64,000 bases of DNA from Halichoerus grypus (Eukaryota > Chordata > Mammalia > Carnivora > Phocidae), in the NCBI RefSeq assembly GCF_964656455.1, contig NC_135719.1, positions 75,859,562 through 75,923,561 of the forward strand. The letters are read 5' to 3'. The translations under genes and the position numbers were made by a program. A model generated the notes under the pieces. That model was not told the DNA's origin and searched no databases. It saw nothing but the letters and a program-made list of their open reading frames with translations. Positions 23,461-35,649 of the stretch are shown here, in pieces (the first letter of the stretch is position 1; each line of letters opens with the position of its first letter).

Positions 23461-26400
23461 CCACAAATCCAGAGGGTACCATGAACTCCCTCTGAGAATA
23501 CTCCAGAAAGTACTAGATACTTCCCATTCTCTATATTATTAAGAACCATGAACTTGAGTTCATAGTAGAGCAGTCAGTACAGGTACTAGTCACTATGTTT
23601 AGCTTCCCAGATGTATGGTTTCATAGAAAAGCTGGAAATTGAAAATGCTCTAGTAAAGGAAAGGAAAAACTTTATAAATGATCTAGGATAGCTAAAATCC
23701 CTTTTCTTTTATCCCAGGTAACCAGAGTTCTTCCTCTTCTACCTAAAAATGGCATATATCTTTGCAATCAAAGTCTGTTAATTTTTCTACAGGGCAAAAA
23801 CAGGGTGTTTGGCCCCTGGCAACAAAATCTGTGGGACTACAACTAGAAAAATCTTAAGAACAGGTTGCCTGACTCACCTTGAATAAAGAAAGCTGTTAGG
23901 ACCTTCTGACAGACTGAGGCCTGAAGAGAAGATCTTTAGAGAATTTCTTGGACTAGTGGGATGAGATCAGGTAGCCAAAGATCAGGGCATCTGTACTACC
24001 CAGCACATCACTATGGACGCCCTGGTTGGGATTAAAAGCTCCCTAAAGACTATGAGCAAGTGAAGGATACTCATCTAACCCAAGAACTGCAGAGAACAGT
24101 CTTTCTTCGGGAAAGCCTTCTGTCTGATAAGGACCTGGACCCGGAGTCTTTATGTAATAAAAGATAAGAATGTTATAACTTGTACTTTAGAAAAGACCTG
24201 AAAGGCAAACAAAGAAAGGAGATGCACATACATATGATCTCTAGAAAAGAAATATTTCTACAGTTTATCCTACAAAGAAAAGAATATATAACAGCTTGGG
24301 GCAACCAATCAGAGATCAACTGGTTTGGTTTGCCGGAAAGTGTCACACAGAGATAAATGTTCAATAACTGGTTGCAGCAAGCCTTGCAGACAGCAATTAC
24401 AATTGCTTACCATAGGAGATTATAAATATGGACATATCTATGAATAATAACTAAGATTGCTGATAATGCAGTAACTTTTCACCTTACATATTCCCTCAGC
24501 CTGTAAGGGATAACGTCTCTGAATACGAGGGACAATGAATCCATGCAAGGCACTCAGTTGAAAGTACTGGTTTGTTTCACATCAGCTGTCAAATAGGCCT
24601 CTTGAAACTACTATAAGTATTGGAAACAGTGACCTGAGGGTGAAAGGCTCATAGCCCAGGAACTGATCCCTTGAGCCATCCAGATCTCAATCCCTGACGA
24701 TTTTGATTAATCCATGTTGACAAACCAGATTTGGATCAATAGAAATTATCTGTAATAAGAAACTAATTGTGTATTTAGTAAGTTTAGTGCAATTTTTGGT
24801 GGCTTTAAATTTATGTGGAAAAGACCTTATTGACTTTTGAAATCAAAATTCATACCATTTTAAGGTAATATTGGCTTGGGTTATAATAAATTACAGTGTT
24901 CTACTTTCTCTCTTGGGTAATGGATGATCTGAAGGCATCTAATCTGTTTACTCTTAGCCTATGAATATTCTTTAATTGTTATTTATGGAGACTTCAGATC
25001 TATTTACATAATGTAAAAAAAGCACAGAACATGTACCTCTTATGCTACTTTCATACACCATCCCTGTTTAAATGAAGCATCAAATCACAGCCAATTTCAA
25101 GCCACGTTACAATCTCAGCTCAAATTATGCAGTAGCTTAGAATAGTAAAAAGATGTCCCTAAAGTTGCATCATCTTCAGGATACAGGAGACCTCAGGTGT
25201 TAGAGAGCTGCTGAGAGGCAAAGTAGATGAACCAATGAACCAGTGTTGAATTTATATTGTACTTTTCACACAGGAAGATTATCTAGGCCTTCAGTACACC
25301 TATACGTGAATCCATGTGTGACGTCTAACTCTTTTCACTTAATTTCCTTATGGACCATTTTTCTGGAAAGGAAGATGGGAAATTTCAGCCAGCCACAAAT
25401 GGACTGAGACCCACCAATCTCATTTCACATTGAGCAGGTGTCCCAGACAGGGTTTGAAACCAAGCTACAAAGGTGAAACAAAGAAAATGCTGTTAGAGCT
25501 AAACAGATGGCCCTTCATAGAAGCTGTGTCATCAGCTGAAACTGGGTTTGTCTTAGTGTCTAGGAGCAAGCCTTGCCTCGTAATTCCTTGCAATTTAATG
25601 TTATTAAAATCCTCTTCTAAGCAGAAACTGCTAACATACCTAATAGAAGGAACTTGCTAATCATTCTACCCTCAAGGAGGAGAAAAGTCCAGAGGCCAGG
25701 ACTTGAGGTCACAGATCTACGAGGGAAGGCTGCAAGGTCCGTACTTTATCAAATGCAGGAACTATAAGAAGGCTTCACCTCTTAAACAGGTTGCTCTTTT
25801 TGAGGCCAAAAACAGAATTGCTCGACCATTCTCAGCCTTAAATGGATAAAAACTCCTTTGAATATTCACTAGTATCCTCTAGCATACCTGCATCAGTTAT
25901 ATTAAGGATTTTAAGCAGACTATTAGTGTTTGTTCTGAAGAGTTGTACCACTGTACCAAGCACATGTAGGGCATTAGGTGAAAGGGTAAAGAGCCCTTGT
26001 TTAATAGAATTTACATGCTGTGTGACTCTAAATTGTTCAGCTGCCTGATAGAATTTTTATAAAGCCTAAAATAAATATCCATAAATTTAACAGATATGCA
26101 GGAGAACTAAAAAGCTGCTTGTTTTATTTCTTCAAAGGTCACACTTTTTTCCTGTGACATAATAGTAAATAGCATGATAAAATGCCTTCAATGTATCATA
26201 AATTATGGAAAATAACCATTGACTTTTCAGGATAGTTTGGGATATAAATACTTTGAGATTAATGTTGTAAATGCTTTACAAATGCAAGCAAGAAATACTG
26301 CCAAACTCATAATTGTGCAAATAAATCATAAACATGATATAAATTAAAAATTAGAAGGATGTTAGTCACACTTAAAAGAATGGCTCTAGAATAGTCCAGT

Positions 26401-26770
26401 TTACTCATAAAACACATTGGGTTGAAATTATGTAAATTTGAAAACCATTAACAGTGGACCCAGGACTACTATTCATATATTGGAAAATCTGTTTGATTTT
26501 GTCCTCTGTGTGTCTCCAGACTATAAATCATCTGGTTCAAGGGCCCCACCTTATAAATTCAAATAATCTCTCAGCCTACTAATATATTTACCAACTATCC
26601 TAGTATCATTTAAAAGAAATAATGAAGTAGACTTTAAGAAGATACAATAGCAGTATCCTAGGCCCTCTTTAAGAATATTTATCTATTCTTCAATCTACAT
26701 CTCAATTCCTCTGTGTCATCTACGTATAGCATATTTCCAGTTGAATTTTCCTTAACATCTTGAACTCATA
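23461..26770. other. Unassigned 3.3-kb non-coding block
   Basis: No gene recognised. The interval 23780-24190 has LTR-like phrasing ('ggattaaaagctccctaaag', 'tgtaataaaagataagaatg') but no paired ends that I can define, so no call is made. Frames at 24173-24364, 25430-25660 and 25842-26048 are short and featureless. Confidence 0.4.
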
Positions 26771-26772
26771 AA

Positions 26773-26983
26773 CCAGGAGTAAGCAATCTATGATCTACAG
26801 CCAACTCTGGGCCAGCTGCCTGTTTTTGTAAATAAAGTTTATTGAAACTCACTTACACCTATTGTCTATGACTTTCTTTACCCTACAGTGATAGAGTTGA
26901 ATAGTAGCAGCAGAGACCATACAGCCCACAAAGCAAAAAATATTTACTATCTGGCCCTTTACAGAAAAAATTCGTGAACCCAT
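26773..26983. mobile_element. Non-autonomous hAT-type DNA transposon (MER family)
   Basis: The left end 'caggagtaagcaatctatga' and right end 'tacagaaaaaattcgtgaac' are the diverged terminal regions of a well-known element whose inside reads 'ctgtttttgtaaataaagtt', 'tattgtctatgactttcttt', 'cagagaccatacagccc' and 'atatttactatctggccc'. It is almost full length. The family is common across placental mammals; I am unsure of its exact name. Confidence 0.75.
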
Positions 26984-27094
26984 TATAAACACAAAGAGAA
27001 CTTAGGGTCTTTTCCCAAAACATGGGGGTCTCCTCACAGTTCCTACAATTTGGAGGCATATGATGATATGTTCACATTATCGCATACCCTCCGT

Positions 27095-27512
27095 TCTAGT
27101 TACATATTACTGCATAACAGAATACTCCAAAACTTAATGACTTAAAACAACCACCATTGTTTTATATCTCATGATTTTGTGGATCAAAAACTTGGACAAT
27201 TCTCAACTGAGCAATTGTTCTGTTCCATGTGGCATTCATGAGAGGCACTCGCTGGAATTTAGCTGGCCACTGGCTTGTCTGGTGGACTCAGGAGAGTCAG
27301 GGCCTTTCCGCGTGACCACTTCAGTAGGGTGGTTGAACTTCTTACATAGCAAATCAGGGTTTCAAGGTATTCATCTTCCAGTCTTCTTAAAGGCTAGTTC
27401 CAGAACTGCCACAGCATCCCTTCTTCTTCAGGCCAGCCCAGATTCAAGGAGAAAGGAAATACACCCCACCTCTCAGAGAGAAGAATGTCAAAGAGTTGGT
27501 GGCCACCTTTAA
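27095..27512 (-). repeat. MLT1-type MaLR LTR (older subfamily), reverse strand
   Basis: 'attactgcataacagaatac', 'tccaaaacttaatgacttaa', 'aacaaccaccattgttttat', 'ctggccactggcttgtctgg' and 'gattcaaggagaaaggaaat' follow the reverse complement of older MLT1 LTRs. The 113-codon frame at 27171-27512 lies wholly inside it and is not a gene. It is a solo, decayed LTR. Confidence 0.6.
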
Positions 27513-27549
27513 TCTCCCTCCTAACTTCACTCTTTGCCTCAAATCTTTT

Positions 27550-27660
27550 TCCAAACTCTGGTCAGATACTCCTAAAATACCAATTTCATGATGTCTCTTT
27601 CCTTCCCAGAAGCCTAAAATGGCTTTCTCTTGCCTATTTGGTTTAAACTTCCCTCCCTAG
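27550..27660 (+). repeat. L2 fragment, plus strand
   Basis: 'ctaaaataccaatttcatga', 'agaagcctaaaatggctttc' and 'ttggtttaaacttccctcc' match the L2 segment before the 3' UTR ('cactcccctgcttaaaaccc' region). Confidence 0.45.
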
Positions 27661-27819
27661 TTTTAAAAACCTATTATGTAATAGGGTTCTGTTGTAACAA
27701 TATTACATCATTTTGTATTAGTCTCTTCGCTGATCATTAGCCTGTTTGCTCTTATAAATATTCCTTACTTTGATTTACTCCATTCTGCATTATAGGGAGA
27801 TTGACCCCTGCATTTTTTT

Positions 27820-28245
27820 CCATAGGCTCCTTGTCAGCTTCTATCTGGACTTGGTCCATGGGAGACATTGCTAGTTGATGGAGTAGGGGGACAGACAGGA
27901 AGAAGCCAGGTAGTTCCCGTCTTCTCTCTGCTTCATGTAGATCTCTAGTAGCAACTGCATTTGTATTTCTCCATTATTCCAGCACCTACTGGTTAGGCCT
28001 TCTCAAGTTCTGTCCTCCGCTGGGTGGCCCTGGTCTCCGAGCTCCAGAAACTCTATCTTCTCCCTTGTTCTTCCACCCCAAGTGTTGCTGGCAGCTTCCT
28101 GAACTTGCTCATCTTTAATTGCCACACTGTCTCCTGTTGGTCATCTCAGGTCATCACCTGTAAAATCAGTTCCCTGTATTAAATTTCTTCTGTGTTAAAT
28201 ACTTAAAGTGGTTTCTAGTCTCCTGATCAGACCCCAAGAGATATA
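27820..28245 (+). repeat. Ancient interspersed repeat, family not assigned
   Basis: 'ggctccttgtcagcttctat', 'tggtccatgggagacattgc', 'gtaaaatcagttccctgtat', 'taaatttcttctgtgttaaa' and 'agtggtttctagtctcctga' match a dispersed mammalian repeat I remember ending in '...agtggtttctgttttcctga', but I cannot name the family. Confidence 0.4.
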
Positions 28246-28309
28246 GTCCTCAACACAGAGCATCCACTCAAAGCAGGACAATTTCCTAGCTGGTCTTCTA
28301 CCTGCCATG

Positions 28310-28560
28310 CTCCTGTCACTATATTTTTGGCTTGGACAACTGGCCTCATTCTTCAAAGACAGCTCAAGCTCTTTCTTCCTCAGAAAGCCTTTCAACATCA
28401 CTCTAGGATTTGGTCCTCCAAATCCACCGTTCCTGGGTGACTTCCAATGTGTACATCTTCCCAGTTTGCTGTTTGTTGAGAATGCTCCTGCTGGTCCCTC
28501 GTCCCCAGAGTTCCCAGCACAATGCCAGTGCACAGTCAGCACTCAATACATATTGCCCTG
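28310..28560 (+). repeat. L2 LINE 3' end, plus strand
   Basis: 'cagctcaagctctttcttcc', 'tcagaaagcctttcaacatc', 'gttcccagcacaatgccagt' and 'gcacagtcagcactcaatac' follow the L2 3' region. Overlapping frames on both strands (up to 115 codons) are relics. Confidence 0.6.
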
Positions 28561-28844
28561 ATTCATTGGCTTTAACTTATAACCTATTTGTTGACTATAA
28601 TATCTTCTAGGTCTAATTTCCATTAGGCATCAAGGCTAAGACAATCTGCACTCCTGAATGGCATCCCAACTGAATTTAGGAGTGCTCTTCTGTTCAGTGT
28701 TACTATTACCTTTCACCAGTCTGGATGAACATATTATAATGGACAGAGAGAGACCGAGGCATTTGGGGGTGGGGGAAGGACACAAGCTATAACTCAATGT
28801 TGTATATGAAGTAGATACCAAATAAACATTAAACGAAAAGGATA

Positions 28845-29041
28845 GGGGCGCCTGGGTGGCTCAGTCGGTTAAGCAGCTGCCTTCGGCTCAGGTCATGATC
28901 CCAGGGTCCTGGGATCGAGCCCCGCATCGGGCTCCCTGCTCAGCGGGAAGTCTGTTTCTCCCTCTCCCACTCCCCCTGCTTGTGTTCCTGCTCTCGCTAT
29001 CTCTCTCTCTGTTAAATAAATAAAATCTTTAAAAAAAAAAT
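28845..29041 (+). mobile_element. Carnivore tRNA-derived SINE, main subfamily
   Basis: A full-length copy. The head 'ggggcgcctgggtggctcag' carries the A-box region, 'gggatcgagccccgcatcgg' carries the B-box-like promoter, then comes a CT-rich tract, 'taaataaataaaatctttaa' and an A-tail. Most CpGs of the subfamily survive, so it is fairly young. It is flanked by 'gaaaaggata' at 28835-28844 and 29042-29051, an exact duplication. It marks the end of the 19-kb SINE-free stretch. Confidence 0.96.
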
Positions 29042-29051
29042 GAAAAGGATA

Positions 29052-30745
29052 AACCTATATCATGACTGATGGATTCGTGTGGAGAAGCCAATGAATGGAA
29101 ATTTTAAACATGGCACAGTCCTTTGGACCCTTTCATAAAGTACAGTTAATTCTGGTATTAAAGAGCAAGTATAATTTACATCTCTTCAAATAAAATCATA
29201 TTAAAGGGGAGAAAGTGCCACAGGAAGTAGGTATAATTAGTTAAGATTCAGTCTCTAAACTATGCCCCACATTCCTTAAACCCCAGGTATTTTATTTTGT
29301 TTCTCTGGTTCCGTAAGAGCACCGGAAATATAAAAGGTATTCAATAAATATCTTAATTGTTTGAAGCTACTTACTTGCTGTGCTAGTGTTCTATATACTA
29401 TAAAACCTAATTAAATAAATGATGTTCCTGCCTTCTAGTTGCAAAATTGTCTTATAAAAGAGACTACTTTAGGCAAAATTGTTTGATTTGGCAGTTCTAT
29501 TTTGCCAAATAAATTACAAACATGAAAGCTTGTTGTAGAATTTACTACTTTAGGACCAAAAAAAGTGTATCCACTTTAGACCAGAACATGGCCCAGTTTG
29601 AGTTCTTAAGATCTGGCATTACCTAATTCAGCTTCTGGTACTCCAAGATGACATCAGAAGGAGCCCCACTTTCTCTCGCAAAAAAGTCTTATGGCTGGTT
29701 AATTTTGAAAATGAATTTCTCTCCCACTGCTATTTGTAACCGCAGAGACAGTCTTTTGAATGCTTTACAAAAAAGGCCTCAAGCCTCCTCGTGTTTCACC
29801 TTTTCATTGCACTGACGATCATTTGGAGGGCAGACTTGTTCCAGACAGCTTTAATTAAACTGTACCAAGGACGCAGATAGATGTCAATGGAAATGATCCA
29901 TAACATGAGGCTAAGCATGTATTTAACAGTGTTCCGTCCAGTTCAATCACCTTCTAGCATTTCAGTGGCTTTATATTCATGTAGCAAAGACCGAATGTGT
30001 GTATTTTTTTTTAAGCCATCCCATTAGTGACCATATGCCTGGGCTTCAATGGATAGAAGAACTGTCTGCAATCTGCCAGGGATTTAGGGACATCAATAAT
30101 TTGTGAATAGTCATGTTGGTACTGGTCGAAGGGTTAAGTGCTCTGCACACCAGGGGCACCTCTTTTGGGATTTGAACTCTTAGTTGACTGTTAGGAACCT
30201 TATCCCCTGTGAGGTTCCTACTACATGCTGCTTGTCAGATGCATCCAGCTGTATGTAGCTGGGAAGCATTATTAGCTCTGGGATTTAAAGATCTGTGTTA
30301 AGTACTGATAAAATGGTATCTTTGAGTTAAAAAGCAGGGAGAGTATATTGTAGCAACCTCAAGGAGGTTTTCATGTTCCATATTAAGCTTATGGTCTTTC
30401 CTTTTTCTTCTTCTTTCATACATTCCTTGTGAATAAATAGCACAGCATCCCTTTGAGAAAGAGTTTATATTTGATATTTGTTCCTACAACTTGCTGGTAG
30501 ATTAGGTTGCATCAGCCTAAGTGGAAAAATAAATGTCTCCTTAAAATAAGAGAAATTGTGTCACGAAAAGCTTTTCTTCCCATTCCCCTACCCAGAGGGT
30601 GAGAAACAGGTAATGTGAATGATTTTTGAAACTGAACTCATTTTAATGGTCTTGCATGAAAATTTCTCAAATATGGTTGTTTTAATACCAACAGCAACAG
30701 AAATCATATAAAATTTTTTGCTTCGGGTGCTAGCCTGTAACTTCA
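29052..30745. other. Unassigned non-coding DNA, partly CNE-like
   Basis: No gene or repeat recognised. The interval 29690-29940 is repeat-free and contains homeodomain-type 'tttaattaaac' and CpG-bearing phrases such as 'ctgacgatcatttggagg'. It looks like a conserved non-coding element, but this cannot be tested from one genome. Confidence 0.35.
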
Positions 30746-30749
30746 TGTA

Positions 30750-30842
30750 TACTTAACCCTTGTTGGATTTGCTCACTGTTGTGGCCCCTGAACTTGGCAC
30801 ACAGACTGTACTTAATAAATGCTTGCTGGATGAAGGATGGAT
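30750..30842 (+). repeat. L2 3' tail, plus strand
   Basis: 'cccctgaacttggcacacag', 'actgtacttaataaatgctt' and 'gctggatgaaggatggatgg' are the L2 3' terminus. The 102-codon frame at 30760-31068 starts inside it. Confidence 0.6.
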
Positions 30843-30845
30843 GGA

Positions 30846-33790
30846 AGAAAGCAAGGCAAAAGGGAAGGAAACGCTTGGGAAAACAGTTCATCAGTCTGAC
30901 CTGCATGTAAGTTGTTCTCTAACATTTTCTAGAAGCTGTTTTGGATCTGGGAATGGACGTTTAGCAATAAAACATGTTTCAACAGTTTTAATGGATATGG
31001 ATTTCAGAGCTAACTTACGTTATTATGACCTCTTAATAATAGTAGCACTTAGTTTCCTTGTTGGGTAAACGATAGGAATAATTACGTTGTGATGACAGGT
31101 TTCCATCAGATTATGTTTTTTCTACCACATATCTAGACGTGATTTTGTTTTAATATAACTGAATACTCCCACAGTAAGTGTATTGTGGTTTCATTAAGGA
31201 GGATAATGATTATTAAGCAAAGGGATCTTTAGTCTTTGTCTCTTTGAATATCTAACTGATCTTAAAGATAGTTTGTCTAGTTTGCAGTTGCTATTCTATG
31301 TGTGTTTGTTTCCAGTAATTTCAGCCTTCTTACCCTGGAGTAGTTTTACCCATCCCTTAATTGTCCCTAGCTGATGTCTAGAAGGTCTTTTTAAACTTCT
31401 TAACTGCACAATGAGGCCTCAGTGGACACCTAGATTGTGTCTGCTTGGGAAAATGCCAAGCACTAATGAGTATTTTGTTTAATGTAATGGAAACTGAAAG
31501 TGCACGGCTTCTTCCTTGACTGATCAATGCCCACTTCTGTTGTTTGAATGTATCTATACATTCTGAATTCTAGAAGAAAGGTCACAGAGGGCAGAGCACT
31601 TAGTGTCTGCCCAGGAAGGACTCGAAGAGTCCGAATAGTGTTTATATGGGGCTCAGTAGGTAGAAAGTACTTGAGTTAGCACTTCGGCTCCTCCTCTTCT
31701 ATGTTCAGATATGCCATCATTTCTTTCAAACCCATAATCTTAAACTTTTCCATGTTAATTTTCAAGTTTTACATTAATTTAAGAAAATAACAATAAGGAA
31801 ATAAATTATGTTGTTAAATGCCAGGCCAGGCAATACACACTTAACGTCTATATGATTATTTCATCATCGTTTTATTATTATAAAAAAATTGGCATATGTT
31901 TAGGTTATTGCTTGCTTTTTTCCAAATTCGAATCCAATGTACCAACAAAATTTTAAATAAATAATTAAAAACTATTTCTTAGTTACATTAAAAGTCAGAT
32001 TTGCTGGAAAACCAAACCGTAAGCAATTCAGCAGGCCAATATGATCAAGTATGTTTGAGTGAAGAATAATGATTTCCATGTGGTACTAATGTTCTGCACA
32101 CAACTAAGTGGAAAGTGTAGGGGGTGTTTCTGAGATTTCATTGCACCTTATCTGGTTGAATAGATACAGAGCTCCCTTTGGTTGTATTTATAATTTATAG
32201 CCTACTTGAATTTGCTAGATAATTTTCAAAAATAAAGATTTCAAGCCATTTCAAAACTTAAAAGAGATTTACCTCTCATCTAAAGCTTCCTAGGTTTAGA
32301 GATTTCATAAAAGTTCTGTGGGGATGTTAAGAAAAGATGGGATTTGAATGTGGGGAGTGGAAATAATCTAATTCCTCAACTTTGAGTGTAATGACTCACT
32401 TTCTCTTTATTTATTTCCAAGCCATCGTCTTGCTTCAATCATACTATCTCATGCCTTTGGAGACTCTGGAACTATGCAAGCCTCCCCAAATTAGAGTTTA
32501 TCAAAGAAACCTTGCCTGACCCTTAATAACTGTTACTATACCGAAACACTGTGATACCTTAACTAGGTTGCTTATTACACTAAGCATGGAGTCCTTTGAC
32601 CCTTAAGGTTCAATATCGATCAGCCCTACTTCTGTCAATACTGCCTCTAGTGTCAACAATTTTCAATGTGGAATAAATTCAGGAATGGATAGTCTTTTTA
32701 ATCGACAGACATTCCAAATATTTAATTCTTACGCATTATAATTTCTATCCAGTTAAATAATTTGCTTATTTCCTCTGTACTCTTAATTAATGATTGGAGA
32801 TTGGGCATCATTGTGAGTATATCATGAAATGTCATTACAATAAGAAAGTTAGCTATAAATGATCCTTATATGAGGTACAGGACTCACGTAAAAATCTTAA
32901 CTGATAAAATGTTACTCTAAAGGAGACTTAAAGCAAATGCACCACAAATTCAACAAAAGTGGCTGAGCTGTTTTTTAATCCTGAGATCATGGCAGGGAAA
33001 AGGAATATTCAAGAGCTTGCTTTGCCCTTGGATAATGCAATAGCAGATTCATTTTTCTTAAGCTGTGGTATTTTTCAGATTGTCAAATGTGTATCAAAGA
33101 GTTATTCTCTTGGCAAGTTTTATGAATTTCAGTTCCATTTTCTTGACAATTTAAAATTCAATTATCCAATTATAACTAAAGGTCATTAGTCTAATGTGGC
33201 AACTTCATGATTGTTTTAGTTACATGAGAATTTCTCAGTTTAGAGAAGAAATTCTCCCATATGAGAAATTTTTATTGTACTTAGAAGTTGGATGATATTT
33301 GAAAATATTTTTGTTTTCTTCTTGTGCTTTTATTATTTATTGATAAAAACATATACTTAATATTTCTCCCAATCCCATATTTATAATGTACAGTATCTCA
33401 TGCTTCTCTTCTATGATTAACATTACCAAACTAACAGCAAATGATAATGCTGATTTTTATCATCATTAGATTTTTGTCTTAAATGTTTCTTTAGGGTTGG
33501 TTTCCTGTGTTTTATTTTAAGCAACTTCAACCTGAACATCACTTCAAGACCTAGGGAAAGGCATTTTCATGTCAATCATGTTACAAGTAGAATTTCTGCT
33601 AAGATTACAAACCAGAAAAGTTAGAGACCTAATATTTTAACATTAGTTCCATTTGGTCTGATAATGGAGAACTCCTCAGGCAAAACATACTGCAGAACCA
33701 GACACAATGGATTCTCACTGGCTGTCAGACCTGTACAAGATACAAGAATCTTTATCCCTATCCCACCCCCAAAGAAATTGACTTTGCAGT
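30846..33790. other. Unassigned 2.9-kb AT-rich block
   Basis: No gene recognised. A weak L2-like passage lies at about 32410-32640 ('gaaaccttgcctgaccctta'). The frame at 32959-33189 has no motif. The longest frame is under 80 codons. Confidence 0.4.
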
Positions 33791-33794
33791 GTAG

Positions 33795-33852
33795 ATAAAT
33801 GTATTCAACAGCTATTGATTGTGCACCTGCTCTGTGCAAGGTCAACAGTGAA
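33795..33852 (-). repeat. Short L2/MIR-like fragment, reverse strand
   Basis: 'gtattcaacagctattgatt' and 'gtgcacctgctctgtgcaag' resemble the reverse L2 3' end ('ttcaacaaatatttattgag', 'cctactatgtgccagg'). Short, so uncertain. Confidence 0.4.
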
Positions 33853-34459
33853 AACTCATCATTTTTCTGTTTTTGCATTTTAGAGTTCCAGACATTGCTG
33901 GAAGCAGAGATGGACAAGATGTTACCCACATTTGTTCTGGGACCCGTGACCCATTTACCCCAAGGAGAAATTATCCATGTGGCAGGCTGGCTTAGCACCT
34001 AGACCACCAAACAAACATTCCACCATTCTGCTTGAGGAGCAAGCTTTTACACTGACTGTCCTCAGCACCATTCTGAAATGTCTTTGTCTTACTGTGCAAA
34101 GCTGGCCTAAGGATTTTAATACTGAAGTTCATAGTTAAGTGGTAAGACCCCAAAGAAACTGTTCTACCTAAGTATAAACATGTGTTTTGCTTCAAGGTTC
34201 AAAAATATTTCCTATTAACACAAATTCCCTGAACTGTTAGCTTCCTGCTACAGCTCTGTAAGTCAGCTTCTTCTGAGCCATTTGAAATGTAAATGGACTG
34301 ATTTTTCTGATTGTGGTTTACCAGTTATGTCAGCACTATCATTTCTTGTCCACTGACCAGAGAAATTGTAGCTATGAATGAGAATTGTATCTGGCATTCT
34401 ATATGGCTTCTCTTGTCGACTCACTTTTAAGGTCCAGCATTTGGCAGAGAATGTTCTTT

Positions 34460-34668
34460 CCTATATCACAGATTGTTGTATTCATCCACTATTGTGCTAA
34501 GCACACATTTTGCCCAGATTATTTCATTTAATCCTCACAGAGATCCTCAAAAGTGCAAAGAGATTAAAATGACTTGGACAGGGTCATTACAAACTAAAGA
34601 ACCAGAACTTGAACCAAGGTCATCTGATACCAGAGCTCTTGCTTTTAATCACTTCCTTTAGACTGTTT
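34460..34668 (-). repeat. MIR, reverse strand
   Basis: 'attgtgctaagcacacattt', 'tatttcatttaatcctcaca', 'gagatcctcaaaagtgcaaa', 'ttgaaccaaggtcatctgat' and 'ccagagctcttgcttttaat' run through almost the whole MIR consensus in reverse. Confidence 0.8.
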
Positions 34669-34724
34669 CTCTAAGAATTGTCTTTCCATAATTAAAATTA
34701 GATCATAAATTTTTAAAAAATCTG

Positions 34725-34747
34725 TTAGAATTCACAGTGAATTCTAA
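34725..34747. repeat. Near-perfect 23-bp palindrome
   Basis: Eleven-base arms 'ttagaattcac' and 'gtgaattctaa' are exact reverse complements separated by a single A. No repeat or gene context is visible. Confidence 0.9.
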
Positions 34748-35645
34748 GAACATAAAAACTAACTTGATCAAAATGGAAGCTTTTTATTAGTGTCCCGCAG
34801 ATAGAGGTAGACATCAGAGGCATATACATTTACTTCTAATTTACAAGTTGGTATGCAGGAGCAGAAAATGTGGTGATGAAAGACTCTTTCTGCCTTTGTA
34901 GACATTTAGCCCATTCTTCCACCACCTAATTGTTCAGACGAATAATTTAGCTTTAGCTTTCCCACCGTAGTCAAAAAGTTCTGCACAGCTATTTGAGTAT
35001 ATGTGATGAGGACTATTTTGAATAAAGGGTGAATGTGACTTTCATTTTTCCCTGTGATATATAAACATGAGTCAGTAAAGGTTCCTCTTGAAATTTCTCT
35101 AAGGAATGGCATGAATTTCCAATTAATCTCATAACTTGTCTTTAACTATTTGACCATGTTCCATAATTGATAGATGTTATTTTAATTCAGATACAAAAAA
35201 AAAAGGGGGGGGAGGGAAAGAGAGAATGGTCAGGCCAGAGAATGGGATATACATCAGCTTTTGGATACATTCTATTCACGCAGTCAATCAATGTTTTTTG
35301 AGACCCCAACCCACTTTGGCTGATCTCTGTGAGTGATCACTATTGTCAGTTCTTAACAAAATGGCAAAAATGACTTGCCCTAAAAGATCCATCAAATTGG
35401 TGGCAAAGCTTGCTCGGGATCTAAGACATCCAGGCTACCGCTCACCTTTCAAGGGTGGGCATCAGTGGAAAATCACTTAAGCCTCTAGAAAAGATGGTTT
35501 TTAAGGAGAAGTTTGGCTGGTGGAACCTGGTGGACCAGGAGAGAAGAGACACTTGAAGTCTGGGTGAAGGTATGCAATGAATGAAAGAAAAACAGATCAC
35601 AGCAGAAAGTAAAGAAATGTTGAGAGAATAAAAAGAACACATTTG
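34748..35645. other. Unassigned non-coding DNA
   Basis: No gene or recognised repeat. It holds a purine-rich run (A-run then G-run) near 35195-35215. Confidence 0.4.
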
Positions 35646-35649
35646 CCTT

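Noticed and set aside
23780..24190. Possible endogenous retroviral LTR
   Set aside because: A few LTR-like phrases occur, but no paired ends, duplication or recognisable family could be shown.
27171..27512. 113-codon frame
   Set aside because: It lies wholly within an MLT1-type LTR in the opposite orientation.
28195..28542. 115-codon reverse frame and overlapping plus frames
   Set aside because: They fall in an L2 3' region and an unassigned old repeat.
28845..28960. tRNA gene suggested by A-box and B-box sequence
   Set aside because: The tRNA-like segments are SINE heads. They do not fold into a full cloverleaf with an intact acceptor stem and they belong to retroposed elements.
30140..30165. 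A second CTCF-like match 'acaccaggggcacc'
   Set aside because: One G short in the core, so it fails the consensus.
33621..33998. 125-codon reverse frame
   Set aside because: No motif, and it crosses a short L2/MIR-like fragment. It opposes the acceptor-like signal noted on the other strand.
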